From Citrobacter gillenii (lineage in GTDB: Bacteria > Pseudomonadota > Gammaproteobacteria > Enterobacterales > Enterobacteriaceae): 64,000 nt of DNA. The stretch spans positions 62,001-126,000 of the forward strand of contig NZ_SUQN01000002.1 of assembly GCF_013337685.1 (NCBI RefSeq), read 5' to 3'. Within the stretch, counting starts at the first letter, position 1. Every line of letters begins with the position of its first letter. A program made the translations under genes and the position numbers. The notes under the pieces were generated by a model. That model was given only the letters and a program-made list of their open reading frames with translations, was not told the DNA's origin and ran no database searches. Below are positions 17,654 to 27,522 of this stretch, one piece after another.

Positions 17654-18757
17654 ATGAGTGACAGCCAGACGCTGGTGGTAAAACTTGGCACCAGTGTGCT
17701 AACGGGCGGATCGCGCCGCCTGAACCGTGCCCACATCGTAGAACTGGTCCGCCAGTGCGCGCAGCTCCATGCCGCAGAGCATCGCATTGTTATTGTTACA
17801 TCGGGCGCGATTGCCGCCGGGCGTGAGCATCTTGGTTACCCTGAACTCCCGGCAACGATCGCCTCTAAACAGCTGCTGGCGGCGGTAGGGCAGAGCCGAC
17901 TGATTCAACTCTGGGAACAGTTGTTCTCCATTTATGGCATTCATGTCGGGCAGATGCTGCTGACGCGTGCGGATATGGAAGACAGAGAACGTTTCCTTAA
18001 CGCTCGCGACACGTTACGTGCGCTGCTGGATAACAACATCGTTCCTGTCATCAATGAGAACGACGCGGTGGCAACCGCCGAAATCAAAGTCGGTGATAAC
18101 GACAACCTGTCGGCGCTGGCGGCGATTCTGGCCGGGGCCGATAAGCTGCTGCTGCTCACCGATCAGCAGGGCCTGTTCACCGCTGACCCGCGTACCAATC
18201 CGCAGGCTGAGCTGATTAAAGATGTCTACGGGATTGATGACGCGCTGCGGTCTATCGCCGGAGACAGCGTCTCTGGCCTCGGCACCGGCGGTATGGGCAC
18301 CAAACTGCAGGCGGCAGACGTGGCCTGCCGCGCCGGTATCGACACCATTATTGCCGCAGGCAGCAAGCCTGGCGTGATTGGTGATGTAATGGAAGGCGTG
18401 TCCGTGGGGACGCGTTTTCATGCTCAGGCTTCTCCGCTGGAGAACCGCAAACGCTGGATCTTCGGCGCACCGCCCGCCGGGGAAATCACCGTCGATGAAG
18501 GCGCAACCTCAGCCATTCTGGAACGCGGCAGTTCGTTATTGCCCAAAGGCATTAAAAGCGTGACAGGCAACTTCTCTCGTGGTGAAGTGATTCGTATCTG
18601 CAATCTTGAAGGGCGCGATATTGCCCACGGCGTCACTCGCTATAACAGCGACGCGCTGCGCCGTATTGCCGGACACCACTCTCAACAGATTGACGCGATC
18701 CTCGGCTATGAATATGGCCCGGTTGCCGTCCATCGCGATGACATGATCACCCGTTAA
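17654..18757 (+). CDS. proB: Glutamate 5-kinase
   Basis: 367 residues, the length of E. coli ProB. First step of proline synthesis: phosphorylates L-glutamate at the gamma position using ATP, with feedback inhibition by proline. The amino-acid kinase domain ([60 protein letters not shown]) is followed by a C-terminal PUA domain (about 275-367). Ends 11 bases before proA, with which it forms an operon. Confidence 0.96.
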   Translation: MSDSQTLVVKLGTSVLTGGSRRLNRAHIVELVRQCAQLHAAEHRIVIVTSGAIAAGREHLGYPELPATIASKQLLAAVGQSRLIQLWEQLFSIYGIHVGQMLLTRADMEDRERFLNARDTLRALLDNNIVPVINENDAVATAEIKVGDNDNLSALAAILAGADKLLLLTDQQGLFTADPRTNPQAELIKDVYGIDDALRSIAGDSVSGLGTGGMGTKLQAADVACRAGIDTIIAAGSKPGVIGDVMEGVSVGTRFHAQASPLENRKRWIFGAPPAGEITVDEGATSAILERGSSLLPKGIKSVTGNFSRGEVIRICNLEGRDIAHGVTRYNSDALRRIAGHHSQQIDAILGYEYGPVAVHRDDMITR

Positions 18758-18768
18758 GGAGCAGGCAT

Positions 18769-20022
18769 ATGCTGGAACAAATGGGCATTGCTGCCAAAGC
18801 AGCGTCGTATAAGCTGGCGCTACTCTCCAGCCGCGAAAAAAACCGTGTGCTGGAAAAGATTGCCGATGAACTGGAAGCACAAACCGAAAGCATCCTCAGC
18901 GCTAACGCACAAGACGTTGAGCAGGCGCGGGAAAACGGTCTGAGTGAAGCAATGCTTGACCGTCTGGCGCTGACCCCGGCACGTTTGAAAGCCATCGCCG
19001 ACGACGTACGTCAGGTGTGCAACCTCGCCGACCCGGTCGGGCAGGTGATTGACGGCGGTCTGCTGGATAGCGGCCTGCGTCTGGAGCGTCGTCGCGTCCC
19101 GCTGGGCGTGATTGGCGTGATTTATGAAGCGCGTCCTAACGTCACCGTTGATGTCGCCTCCCTGTGCCTGAAAACCGGCAATGCGGCGATCCTGCGCGGG
19201 GGCAAAGAGACGTACCGGACAAATGCGGCAACCGTGGCAGTGATTCAGCAGGCGCTGGAGGCCTGTGGTTTACCGGCGGCCGCCGTGCAGTCGATTGATA
19301 ACCCGGACCGCGCGCTGGTCACAGAAATGCTGCGCATGGATAAATACATCGATATGCTGATCCCTCGCGGCGGTGCGGGCCTGCACAAGCTGTGCCGCGA
19401 ACAATCGACCATTCCGGTGATCACCGGCGGTATTGGCGTTTGTCATATCTATGTGGATGAAAGCGCCGATATTATCGCCGCACTCCGAATTATCGTTAAT
19501 GCCAAAACACAACGCCCGAGCACCTGTAATACCGTCGAGACGCTGCTGGTGCAGCAGAATATCGCCGGCCGCTTCCTGCCAGCACTGAGCCAGCAGATGG
19601 CGCAAAGCGGCGTTACGCTGCATGCCGACAACTCGGCGCTGACCCCATTGCAGGCCGGCCCGGCTAACGTGGTAGCGGTGAAAGTGCAAGAGTACGACGA
19701 CGAATTTCTGTCCCTGGATCTGAACGTGAAAATTGTCGCCGATCTGGATGAGGCCATCGGCCATATTCGCGAACATGGCACCCAGCATTCCGACGCGATC
19801 CTGACGCGCGATATGCACAACGCCAACCGCTTCGTTAACGAGGTGGATTCGTCTGCGGTGTACGTTAACGCCTCCACCCGTTTTACCGACGGCGGCCAGT
19901 TTGGACTGGGTGCGGAAGTGGCAGTCAGTACGCAGAAATTACACGCACGCGGACCGATGGGGCTGGAAGCACTGACCACATACAAGTGGATCGGCTTCGG
20001 TGACGACACGATTCGTGCGTAA
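18769..20022 (+). CDS. proA: Gamma-glutamyl phosphate reductase
   Basis: 417 residues, as E. coli ProA. NADPH-dependent reduction of gamma-glutamyl phosphate to glutamate semialdehyde, second step of proline synthesis, in a complex with ProB. Aldehyde-dehydrogenase superfamily; the catalytic cysteine is in [17 protein letters not shown]. Good ribosome-binding site (AAGGAG) before the ATG. No obvious terminator before thrW. Confidence 0.96.
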   Translation: MLEQMGIAAKAASYKLALLSSREKNRVLEKIADELEAQTESILSANAQDVEQARENGLSEAMLDRLALTPARLKAIADDVRQVCNLADPVGQVIDGGLLDSGLRLERRRVPLGVIGVIYEARPNVTVDVASLCLKTGNAAILRGGKETYRTNAATVAVIQQALEACGLPAAAVQSIDNPDRALVTEMLRMDKYIDMLIPRGGAGLHKLCREQSTIPVITGGIGVCHIYVDESADIIAALRIIVNAKTQRPSTCNTVETLLVQQNIAGRFLPALSQQMAQSGVTLHADNSALTPLQAGPANVVAVKVQEYDDEFLSLDLNVKIVADLDEAIGHIREHGTQHSDAILTRDMHNANRFVNEVDSSAVYVNASTRFTDGGQFGLGAEVAVSTQKLHARGPMGLEALTTYKWIGFGDDTIRA

Positions 20023-20136
20023 TTGAAACCGGGTGATGCAAAAATAGGCGTTTGATTCGCAAGGCCATTGACGCGTCGCCCGGTTAGTTTTAACCTTCTA
20101 CCCCGTGTTCACAATCGTGGGCATGTCTTTATCAGT

Positions 20137-20212
20137 GCCGATATAGCTCAGTTGGTAGAGCAGCGCATTCGTAATGCGAAGGTCGTAGGTTCGACTCCTA
20201 TTATCGGCACCA
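20137..20212 (+). tRNA. thrW: tRNA-Thr (anticodon CGT)
   Basis: 76 bases with full cloverleaf: acceptor GCCGATA / TATCGGC, D arm AGCTCAGTTGGTAGAGCA, anticodon loop with CGT inside the GCGCA / TGCG(A) stem, T arm with GGTTCGACTCC, and an encoded CCA end. Follows proA as in E. coli, where thrW is a known integration target; no integrase gene is present next to it here. Confidence 0.97.
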
Positions 20213-20423
20213 TTTCAAACTCTTCCCAGGTCTACCGAAATCAACTCAAAGTCCGTGTTTTTCCGCTTCTGACATGTTTCTAAAACTCCAGCGTTAATCG
20301 GCCTCAGCCGACATCACGTTCCTGTTGGTGGCATCAATGGGGGCATTCTGTGTTCGGTTCAGAAAGATGCCCCCAATGAAGATAAACGCACGCCTTTGCC
20401 GCTATTTCTCGTTCCTTTCTGGC
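20213..20423. other. Gap after thrW with an inverted repeat
   Basis: No gene seen. Contains an inverted repeat GGGGGCATTCT ... AGAAAGATGCCCCC (about 20339-20373) without a T tract. No second copy of the tRNA 3' end was noticed. Confidence 0.5.
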
Positions 20424-20960
20424 CTATGACTCGGGTGGGCCGTCGATCGCGGCTTTAAGGTCGCGATATTCTTCGCATTGAGTGCCGCAGAGGGTTTTAA
20501 TGGTGGCCAGTTCCGCTTTTGCCAGATCGGGGCGACCCTTAACTATCCATGCCTCACCGAGGTATTCGCGTACTTTGGCATAATGCGGATCAAGGGCAAT
20601 CGAGCGTTGATAATAGCCAATCCCTTCATCCGTACGACCCAGTTTGCGGGTGGCATAACCCCGATAGTTCCAGGCCTCACGCGTATTGGGTTGCTGTAAG
20701 GTATCGAGTAAATTGATAGCGTCCTGATAGTGACCGGTTTTCGCCAGGTGATACGCATACTGTGTTTTATCCTGATCGTCGATCATACTGCTTTTTTCGG
20801 GCAAACAGTTTTTGGTTTTGTTGTCGTAAACCTGGCCCTTCGGGCAGGTTGGCGTCGTGGTATCGTCATTTCCCATGGCGTTTACCGAAGCTGAATAGAG
20901 CAGCCCGCTTGAGACCAGACAAATCAGCGGCAGATATTTTGTAGCGAATTGCATTTTCAT
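20424..20960 (-). CDS. Exported tetratricopeptide-repeat protein
   Basis: 178 residues with a signal peptide (KYLPLICLVSSGLLYSASVNA) and mature start near MGNDDTTTPTCPKG. About two and a half TPR units follow (residues 75-150: TQYAYHLAKTGHYQDAINLL, AWNYRGYATRKLGRTDEGIG, ALDPHYAKVREYLGEAWIVK). Four cysteines suggest periplasmic disulfides (CPKGQVYDNKTKNC and CGTQC). The start MKMQF is preferred for the ribosome-binding site GGACGGG upstream; an earlier in-frame ATG adds 13 residues. Such a TPR fold usually mediates protein-protein contact; the partner is unknown. Confidence 0.75.
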   Translation of the reverse strand: MKMQFATKYLPLICLVSSGLLYSASVNAMGNDDTTTPTCPKGQVYDNKTKNCLPEKSSMIDDQDKTQYAYHLAKTGHYQDAINLLDTLQQPNTREAWNYRGYATRKLGRTDEGIGYYQRSIALDPHYAKVREYLGEAWIVKGRPDLAKAELATIKTLCGTQCEEYRDLKAAIDGPPES

Positions 20961-21105
20961 GATCCCGTCCTGTGCGTGTGTGAAGGGAGATTCCGGCATG
21001 CCGGAACAGTACAGGGCATGCTTTTATTGATTATTGATGTCAAAAAATGACCTGCCGTTTATTTTTGTAGTACTTCACGAACGTTGCCCATCACCGTGTT
21101 CCAGA

Positions 21106-21139
21106 AATAAAAAAACGCACAGGGGGATCGCCCTGTGCG
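21106..21139 (-). terminator. Rho-independent terminator of the agmatine-deiminase-like gene
   Basis: On the minus strand CGCACAGGG / CCCTGTGCG stem (21116-21139) with a GATC-containing loop, followed by TTTTTTTATTT. Confidence 0.9.
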
Positions 21140-21202
21140 TCGGGTTTACAGCCCAAGAACTTAAACCCCAAGGCGATCGCGTAAGCTGTAATACGCTGCG
21201 CT

Positions 21203-22315
21203 TTAATGAGGCTGCTGCTGCGTCGCGCAGTGAATACCACCGCCGCCCGCCGCGATACCGTCGATATTCAGTTGAATAATTTCACGCTCAGCAAACAGCG
21301 CCTGCAAAATCGCACGGGTATTACGATCGGTGCGTTTGTCACCAAACTCCGGCGCGATAACGGCGCCGTTACAGAGATAAAAATTGATATAACCGGCGGC
21401 AAAATCATCGTTGGCATAGGTTTGCCGAAGGGTAGACGGTCCTTCCAGCGCGACGACGTTCAGGCGGCGTCCTTTCGCGTCCGTCGCGGTGCGTAAGACT
21501 GCCAGATGTCGCCGGGTCACGGCGTAATCAAATGAGGAAGCATCCTGCTCAAGTCCCACCACTACCGTGCCGGGATGCGCGAATCTCGCATAAAAGTCCG
21601 TGTGGCCATCGGTAATATCTTTCCCGGCAATGCCCGGTAACCAGATGATTTTGTCCAGCCCCAGCAGGCGTTTCAGTTCGGATTCACATTCCGCTTTGCT
21701 CACGCCGGGATTGCGGTTCGGGTTGAGAACGCAGCTCTCGGTAATAATCGCAGTGCCTTCGCCATCGACTTCAATACCGCCGCCTTCCAGGATCAGCGAC
21801 GAGCGGATAAATTCGGCCTTAGCATCGTCGGTGACAAATTCTGCGACGTCGGCGTCGCGTGCATGTTGCTGCTTATCGCCCCAACCGTTGAAATTAAACC
21901 CGACTCCGCCGAGTGTGCCGGCAGTGTTTTTCACAAACACCGGCCCCGTATCGCGGATCCACAGATCGTCAATTGACTGCACCAACACATTGACCGATGG
22001 CCCACACAGCTTTGCCGCGAGGTCGCTGTCTTCTTCGCGAACCAGCATATTTACCGGTTCAAATGCGGCGATGGTTTTGGCGATCAGGGCCAGGTTTCCC
22101 TGGACTACCGGCAGCAGGTGAGGCTCCCAGATCTCTGCACTGGCGCCAAATGCCATCCAGGTTGCCGCATGGGGCGCACCTTCATCTGGCATTAGCCAGC
22201 GGTGGGTTTCTGCTGCGCTGGCCAATTTACTGAAGCCGATACCCGTTATACTGGCGAGTAACATACTCGTTGACGTCACCAGACTCTGTCTGACGAACGA
22301 ACGTCTTGTGATCAT
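21203..22315 (-). CDS. Agmatine deiminase / peptidyl-arginine deiminase family protein with Tat signal
   Basis: 370 residues. The N-terminus MITRRSFVRQSLVTSTSMLL has a twin-arginine motif (RRSFVR) and hydrophobic core ending near ASAAETHRW, so export in folded form is predicted. The remainder is the guanidine-group-modifying fold of agmatine deiminases: active-site elements SIDDLWIRDTGPVFV, EGGGIEVDGEG, DITDGHTDFYARF, and the nucleophile Cys363 in GGGGIHCATQQ. It would convert agmatine (or a peptidyl arginine) to the ureido product plus ammonia. Normal bacterial AguA is cytoplasmic, so periplasmic placement is unusual. No putrescine carbamoyl genes are nearby. The substrate is uncertain. Confidence 0.82.
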   Translation of the reverse strand: MITRRSFVRQSLVTSTSMLLASITGIGFSKLASAAETHRWLMPDEGAPHAATWMAFGASAEIWEPHLLPVVQGNLALIAKTIAAFEPVNMLVREEDSDLAAKLCGPSVNVLVQSIDDLWIRDTGPVFVKNTAGTLGGVGFNFNGWGDKQQHARDADVAEFVTDDAKAEFIRSSLILEGGGIEVDGEGTAIITESCVLNPNRNPGVSKAECESELKRLLGLDKIIWLPGIAGKDITDGHTDFYARFAHPGTVVVGLEQDASSFDYAVTRRHLAVLRTATDAKGRRLNVVALEGPSTLRQTYANDDFAAGYINFYLCNGAVIAPEFGDKRTDRNTRAILQALFAEREIIQLNIDGIAAGGGGIHCATQQQPH

Positions 22316-22714
22316 GGGAAAACCTTTTTTGTCTATTCGCCGATTTACGCTGAACAGAATAATAATAGATGATAAATAATAGGCAGCATTTATTTATTAA
22401 ATAATAAATAATTATATGTCGTGAAAGTTCAGTCGAAATATAACACAGGAATTCTTACATGCAATTCATTCACTCTTAATTAATGGGCGTAACAGGCTGG
22501 TATTAAAATTTCTCAATTATATATTTATAGATAATTTATATTTATTAGTAGCGCTTTCCCTTGCGCTTAAGATGAATGCGACCTTCTGACGTGCCCCTGT
22601 GCAGATTGTGATCCGGCCGATTATTCTACGGTATTTATTAATGACGTATAGCACGTGAACTATAGTAAAAAGGGCCGTTATTTCTGCACTTAATCGCTAT
22701 GGGCGGGGACGTTG
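22316..22714. other. AT-rich intergenic region
   Basis: About 400 bases without a gene between divergent transcripts. Very A+T-rich from 22320 to 22560 (runs such as TTTATTTATTAAATAATAAA), as expected for an H-NS-bound promoter region; no specific operator recognised. Confidence 0.6.
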
Positions 22715-23278
22715 ATGAAAAAAATACTGATGCTGGTCGGAGATTATGTCGAAGATTATGAAACGATGGTGCCTTTTCAGGCGCTGAAAATGTTAGGTCA
22801 CCGCGTGGACGCCGTCTGCCCGGATAAACGCGAGGGCGACTATGTCCAAACCGCTATTCATGACTTTGACGGGGCGCAGACCTACAGCGAAAAACCCGGG
22901 CATCGGTTTACCCTGAATGCGAATTTTGCTGATGTGCGGGCGGCCGATTATGACGCGCTGCTGATCCCCGGCGGGCGGGCGCCGGAGTATCTCCGGCTGA
23001 ATCCGGATGTCATTCAATTGGTTCAGGACTTCAACGCGGCGGGCAAACCGATCGCCGCTGTCTGTCATGGACCACAACTGCTGGCGGCGGCCGGCGTGTT
23101 AGAAAACCGCACCTGTAGTGCCTATCCTGCCTGTGCGCCTGAAATTCGCCTGAGTGGCGGGCATTACGCGGATATCGGCATTGACCAGGCTCACGTTGAC
23201 GGCAATCTGGTCACCGCACCGGCATGGCCAGCACATCCTGAATGGCTGGCCAAATTTGTTGATGTATTAATGAAGTAA
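22715..23278 (+). CDS. DJ-1/PfpI family protein
   Basis: 187 residues of the glutamine-amidotransferase-like DJ-1/PfpI fold. The nucleophile elbow is [16 protein letters not shown], and [20 protein letters not shown] is the conserved substrate-pocket strand. Members act as protein or nucleotide deglycases, chaperones or proteases, so the precise reaction is open. The ATG at 22715 is preferred over the overlapping TTG at 22712. Monocistronic, followed by a strong hairpin at 23297-23327. Confidence 0.8.
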   Translation: MKKILMLVGDYVEDYETMVPFQALKMLGHRVDAVCPDKREGDYVQTAIHDFDGAQTYSEKPGHRFTLNANFADVRAADYDALLIPGGRAPEYLRLNPDVIQLVQDFNAAGKPIAAVCHGPQLLAAAGVLENRTCSAYPACAPEIRLSGGHYADIGIDQAHVDGNLVTAPAWPAHPEWLAKFVDVLMK

Positions 23279-23296
23279 CTGACTGGTAAATCTGCA

Positions 23297-23327
23297 CGTC
23301 GGTATAACCGCTTCGGCTATACCGACG
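23297..23327. terminator. Strong hairpin after the PfpI gene
   Basis: CGTCGGTATA-ACCG-CTT-CGGC-TATACCGACG, an almost perfect 14-base inverted repeat. No clear T tract follows, so this may be a transcription barrier or an RNA-stability element. Confidence 0.5.
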
Positions 23328-23381
23328 GTAGGGCGGTCAACCTTAGCGGTATCTCTCAGCCTTATCTTTAAGATTATTATT

Positions 23382-23400
23382 GATAATAATTCTCATTATT
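23382..23400. promoter_or_regulatory. Fur box upstream of foxR
   Basis: GATAATAATTCTCATTATT, within a run of NAT triplets, is close to the 19-base Fur consensus GATAATGATAATCATTATC. It lies about 80 bases before the AraC-type gene, consistent with iron repression. Confidence 0.75.
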
Positions 23401-23478
23401 ATTGTTGCATTCTGTAGGTAATGGTAATGTTGCCACCAACCCGAAATAGCGAACCCCATTCCCTGTGCAGAAAACTGT

Positions 23479-24462
23479 ATGAACAACACCACCGGCCAAA
23501 ATACAGCCGCACGGCTGGCACGAACCTTCTCCGTCAGTGAGTTTATGGATTTTGGTGAGCGTTACGGCATTGATTACCGCTTTCCGCAGCTTTCGCAACA
23601 GCTGGATTTCCCCCATGCCAGCCCCGTGCTACAGGGCAAAGTCGAAGAGATGACGCTGCCCTGCGGGATGTGTGTTACCCACTCCGATGTGCAGGTGCTG
23701 CAACCCTACGAAACCACCTCCCGCCACAGCACTCCCCTGTATATGCTGGTGGTGCTGGAAGGTTGTGTGACATTGACTCTCAATGGGCAGCAGCATGTGG
23801 TGCGTTCCGGCATGGCGTTTAGTTCGCGCCTCAGCGAGCACCAGACCATGAGCGCCCGTCACTCCGCGGACTGCAAGCTGCGAACGTTATCGCTGGGGTT
23901 GTATCCGGACGGCGCGTGGCGCACGGGGTTGCTGGAGTCGTTAATGGTTGAATGGGAAAGATGCCAGACACCAACGCTTATCTGGCAAGTGCCGGGCTTT
24001 TTGCTCAGTGGATTACAGTACGCCCAGCAGAGCACGCTCAGTAATGTATCCCGCCAGCTGATGCTGGAAGGGCTTATTTTGCAACTGTTCGGCCACGGTC
24101 TCAGCGTCTGTCAGGTGGAGAGCAGCAGACGCCAGGCTGCCAGCGGCGAACAGCAACGCCTCGAGATTGTGCGTCGTTTGCTGGAACAGACGCCGGAAAA
24201 TGACTACACCCTCAGCGAACTGGCCCAGCGTGCGGCGATGAGCCCCAGCAGCCTGCGCAGCAAGTTTCGTGCGGCGTATGGCTGCTCCGTATTTGACTAC
24301 CTGCGCGACTGCCGTCTGGAACGGGCGCGGGGGTATTTATTAGAAGGGTACAGCGTACAGCAGGCGGCATGGATGTCGGGCTACCAGCACGCCACCAACT
24401 TTTCGACCGCCTTTCGTCGCCGCTACGGTTTCTCGCCTGGCGATATCCTCAAACCTTGCTAA
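23479..24462 (+). CDS. foxR: AraC-family regulator of the ferrioxamine receptor (PchR-like)
   Basis: 327 residues. The first 200 residues form a PchR/YbtA-type sensor region (DFGERYGIDYRFPQLSQQLD, TPLYMLVVLEGCVTLTLNGQ). Residues about 225-325 form the double helix-turn-helix (LSELAQRAAMSPSSLRSKFR, VQQAAWMSGYQHATNFSTAF, RRRYGFSPGDIL). Regulators of this type bind a ferri-siderophore inside the cell and activate the cognate receptor gene. It lies 139 bases upstream of foxA in the same direction, and is itself preceded by a Fur box. The gene name is inferred from its partner. Confidence 0.75.
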   Translation: MNNTTGQNTAARLARTFSVSEFMDFGERYGIDYRFPQLSQQLDFPHASPVLQGKVEEMTLPCGMCVTHSDVQVLQPYETTSRHSTPLYMLVVLEGCVTLTLNGQQHVVRSGMAFSSRLSEHQTMSARHSADCKLRTLSLGLYPDGAWRTGLLESLMVEWERCQTPTLIWQVPGFLLSGLQYAQQSTLSNVSRQLMLEGLILQLFGHGLSVCQVESSRRQAASGEQQRLEIVRRLLEQTPENDYTLSELAQRAAMSPSSLRSKFRAAYGCSVFDYLRDCRLERARGYLLEGYSVQQAAWMSGYQHATNFSTAFRRRYGFSPGDILKPC

Positions 24463-24557
24463 TCCATTTCTCCGTTTTATGCGCGCGTCTGAATCGCATT
24501 TTGGCGCTGCGCATACGTAACCTGGCATCCGGCATAGCTATCTCTGGCATAAAAAGC

Positions 24558-24576
24558 GCAATAATTCTCATTTACA
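24558..24576. promoter_or_regulatory. Possible Fur box upstream of foxA
   Basis: GCAATAATTCTCATTTACA shares the ATAATTCTCATT core with the foxR site and lies 26 bases before the foxA start. A weaker match to consensus than the foxR site. Confidence 0.55.
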
Positions 24577-24601
24577 ATTAGAAATGCCTTGGGAGATGTT
24601 C

Positions 24602-26692
24602 ATGTTCGCGAAGACTCGGTTGGCGCTGCTGGTGGGATGGGTGACCGGCAGCGTGGCTTTTCCTCTGCTGGCGCAGGAAACAACAAAAAACGATACGGTG
24701 GTGGTCACCTCGCAAATGCAGAGCGGCGCCACCAAGCTTGCCACGCCGGATATTGAAACCCCGCAGTCGGTGTCCATCATTACTCGTGAACAGTTTGAAG
24801 AGCAGGGTGCCACCAGCGTGCGCCAGGCCGTCAGCTACACGCCAGGGGTGTACAGCAATCAGATTGGTGCCTCTAACCGCTTTGACTATATTGTGCTGCG
24901 CGGTTTCTCCGACGGTAGCCTCGATAACGTCTATCTCGATGGCCTGAAGATGATGGGTGATACCAACTCGCACAGCTCACTGGTGGTCGATCCGTGGTTC
25001 CTCGACAATATTGAAGTGGTGCGCGGTCCGGCTTCGGTGCTGTATGGCCGTTCTTCACCGGGTGGCATTGTGGCGCTGACCTCACGTAAACCGTCGTTTG
25101 ATGCGGGTGGTGAAGTGAAGCTGTTTGCCGGCAATAACAACCAGCGTGGCGCCGCCTTTGACGTCACCGGCGCACTGGATGATAACGATCGCGTGGCGGC
25201 GCGTCTGAGTGGGATGACACGCTATGCGGACTCGCAGTTTGGTCCGTTGAAGGAAGAACGCTACGCGCTGATGCCCAGCCTGACCTGGCGTATCACCGAC
25301 CAGACGCGTCTCGACCTGATGGCCTACCTGCACCGCGATCCGGAAGGTGGCAGCCACTCGGGTCTGCCATATGATGGCACCGTGGTGCCGCACGACGGGC
25401 GAAAGATTTCCAATACCTTCTTTGAAGGTGAGGATGACTACGACAAATACGATCGTCGCGAGAACATGGTGGGCTACAACATCGAGCACATGTTCGACAA
25501 CGGTTGGTCGGTACGACAAAAGCTGCGCTATCTGCATACCGATGTTGAACTTAATCAGGTGTATGCGGCGGGCTGGCTGAATGACACTGAACTCAACCGC
25601 GGCTATTCCGGCTCCGATGAGAATATGTCGGCCATTACGCTGGATAACCAACTCGACGGCAGCGTGGATACCTGGCAGGTGAACCACCGCCTGCTGGTGG
25701 GCATTGACTATCAGAGTCGCAGCAACAACACCACCGGCTATTACGGTGCTTTCCCGCCGATTGACGCCTTTAACCCGGTGTACGGCGCGAAGCCGGATTA
25801 CATCAACATGTACGCGCGTGAAAAACACAAGCTGCGCCAGACGGGCTACTATTTGCAGGATCAGATGTCATGGGATCGCTGGCGCATTACGCTCGGTGGC
25901 CGTTACGATCAGGTCAGCGTGTCGAACATTGATAAGATAAACGATACCCGCAGCGATCTGGATAAAAACAACTTCAGCACTCGTGCCGCGCTGCTCTATC
26001 TGTTCGATAATGGTTTTGCGCCGTACATCAGTTACTCCACCGCGTTCACACCGACCAGCTTTGCCGACGAAAACGGTAACCTGTTGGATCCAATGAAAGG
26101 CAAGCAGTGGGAAGCCGGGTTGAAGTATGAGCCGGAGGGGCTGAACAGCCAGTTTAGCGCATCGGTATTCCGTATCAATCAGACCAATATCGCCACCAAA
26201 GAAGAACCGACCGACCCGTACCGCTCAATTGGCGAAATTGAATCGGAAGGGGTCGAGCTGGAGGCGATCAGCCAACTGACGGAGAGCTTCCGCCTGCAGG
26301 CGGCATACACCTACACCGACATTCGCTACAAGAAGAGCAGTCCGGAGGAGCAGGGTAAGCGTGCGGTGTACGCCCCGCGTAATCAGGCCAGCACCTGGTT
26401 GAGCTACGATGTGAAAAGTGGTCCGCTGGACGGCCTGACGCTGGGATCTGGCGTGCGCTACGTCAACGGGATCACCAGCGATCGCCTGAATACCCATACT
26501 CTGCCGTCGTACACGTTGGTGGATATGGCGGTAGGCTACGACTTAACGAATATTGGGATTAAGGGTTTGAGTGCGCAACTGAACGTCAACAACCTGACCG
26601 ATAAACGCTACGTGGCGGCCTGTAACTCGCTCTCGTATTGCTACTTCGGTGCGGAGCGCAGTATCGTTGGTAGCGTGTCGTGGAAATTCTGA
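24602..26692 (+). CDS. foxA: FoxA, TonB-dependent ferrioxamine receptor
   Basis: 696 residues. Signal peptide MFAKTRLALLVGWVTGSVAF ending near LLAQE; TonB box DTVVVTS; plug domain (about 45-150, with PQSVSIITREQFEEQGATSV and the conserved RGPASVLYGRSSPGGIVALT); then a 22-strand barrel ending in GSVSWKF. It matches Salmonella FoxA closely in the plug and in the C-terminal AACNSLSYCYFGAERSIVGS. It imports ferrioxamine-type hydroxamate siderophores with energy from TonB-ExbBD. The ATG at 24602 has GGGAG 6 bases upstream; the two earlier in-frame ATGs lie on or before that site. Confidence 0.88.
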   Translation: MFAKTRLALLVGWVTGSVAFPLLAQETTKNDTVVVTSQMQSGATKLATPDIETPQSVSIITREQFEEQGATSVRQAVSYTPGVYSNQIGASNRFDYIVLRGFSDGSLDNVYLDGLKMMGDTNSHSSLVVDPWFLDNIEVVRGPASVLYGRSSPGGIVALTSRKPSFDAGGEVKLFAGNNNQRGAAFDVTGALDDNDRVAARLSGMTRYADSQFGPLKEERYALMPSLTWRITDQTRLDLMAYLHRDPEGGSHSGLPYDGTVVPHDGRKISNTFFEGEDDYDKYDRRENMVGYNIEHMFDNGWSVRQKLRYLHTDVELNQVYAAGWLNDTELNRGYSGSDENMSAITLDNQLDGSVDTWQVNHRLLVGIDYQSRSNNTTGYYGAFPPIDAFNPVYGAKPDYINMYAREKHKLRQTGYYLQDQMSWDRWRITLGGRYDQVSVSNIDKINDTRSDLDKNNFSTRAALLYLFDNGFAPYISYSTAFTPTSFADENGNLLDPMKGKQWEAGLKYEPEGLNSQFSASVFRINQTNIATKEEPTDPYRSIGEIESEGVELEAISQLTESFRLQAAYTYTDIRYKKSSPEEQGKRAVYAPRNQASTWLSYDVKSGPLDGLTLGSGVRYVNGITSDRLNTHTLPSYTLVDMAVGYDLTNIGIKGLSAQLNVNNLTDKRYVAACNSLSYCYFGAERSIVGSVSWKF

Positions 26693-26711
26693 TGTTAACC
26701 ATCGGTTTTTA

Positions 26712-26799
26712 GCCGGATGGCGGCGCTGGCGCCTTATCCGGCCTACGGGGTGCACACTCATGTAGGCCTGATAAGCGAAGCGCCATCAGGCATTGATGG
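26712..26799. repeat. Two REP-type palindromes after foxA
   Basis: GCCGGATGGCGGCGCTGGCG with CCTTATCCGGCCTACG, then TGTAGGCCTGATAAGCGAAG with GCGCCATCAGGCA in the other orientation: a typical BIME between convergent genes. Confidence 0.85.
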
Positions 26800-26819
26800 C
26801 CCGTTGATGACCAGACCGG

Positions 26820-27329
26820 TTATTGCGTAAAGCCGTTCTGGATACAAATCTGGGCGCTGGTTCTCAGGGTAAAGGCGAGCTTGTCCGGGTACTGGCTGTA
26901 GTAGTTATGCTCCTCTTCCAGCCCTTTCGCCTGTGCCAGACGCACTGTTTCCAGCGAGCAGGTACGATAAATCAAATCCCTGTTCATATTAGTCTGCTTC
27001 TCGCGCTGCTTATCGGCGGGTAACGCCTGCCAGCTTTCTGACAACGAGTAATCGTATACCACCCGATTTCCCTTCGCCTGTACGTTCTCAATGGTAATGA
27101 AGTTGTCTATTTTCAGCCGCGGCTGTCCGCGCATTTTCTTCTTATCTTCTGTGGCGGCATATTGCGCCAGTGCATTAATGTCCATACTGGCTATTTTTTG
27201 CTTATAGACCTCAACATAAGCCGTCGGCTGCTGATAATGCTGAGCGTAGGCGTTTCTTAACTCCCCGTCGCTCATTGAACAGCCAGCCAGAAAAAGAGGT
27301 AATAACAGTGCCAGTTTCATTTTAGTCAT
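26820..27329 (-). CDS. Unknown lipoprotein
   Basis: 169 residues with a lipoprotein signal (MTKMKLALLLPLFLAGCSMS, lipobox LAGC), so the mature protein is anchored by a lipidated cysteine, with Ser at +2 suggesting the outer membrane. The rest is polar and helical, with two further cysteines (YRTCSLETV and AQICIQNG). I do not recognise the family. It is separated from the next minus-strand gene by 193 bases. The start is placed at MTKMK; an ATG 18 bases upstream is also possible. Confidence 0.7.
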   Translation of the reverse strand: MTKMKLALLLPLFLAGCSMSDGELRNAYAQHYQQPTAYVEVYKQKIASMDINALAQYAATEDKKKMRGQPRLKIDNFITIENVQAKGNRVVYDYSLSESWQALPADKQREKQTNMNRDLIYRTCSLETVRLAQAKGLEEEHNYYSQYPDKLAFTLRTSAQICIQNGFTQ

Positions 27330-27522
27330 GGTTTTATTCCCGCGCATTATTGAGGTCCCTTATTGCCGAACATGAAATAAAAATAGAATTATTCCAGAGG
27401 CTATTTAAGGTTGTATAAACGGGACGCCGATGGCACAAGTTCATTAATCTTAAAATGGTCGAAAAAGGCGGAAACCCTGCCAGAATTGGCAGGGTGTTTG
27501 ATGGTCTGCAAGGCGGTAAACG

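Noticed and set aside
20137..20423. A genomic island or prophage at thrW.
   Set aside because: thrW is a known integration site, but no integrase, no att repeat of the tRNA 3' end and no phage genes are visible in the following 11 kb.
23297..23327. The strong inverted repeat after the PfpI gene as a Fur or AraC operator.
   Set aside because: It is a near-perfect GC-containing hairpin placed after a gene end and does not resemble Fur or AraC-type sites; a terminator-like role is more likely.
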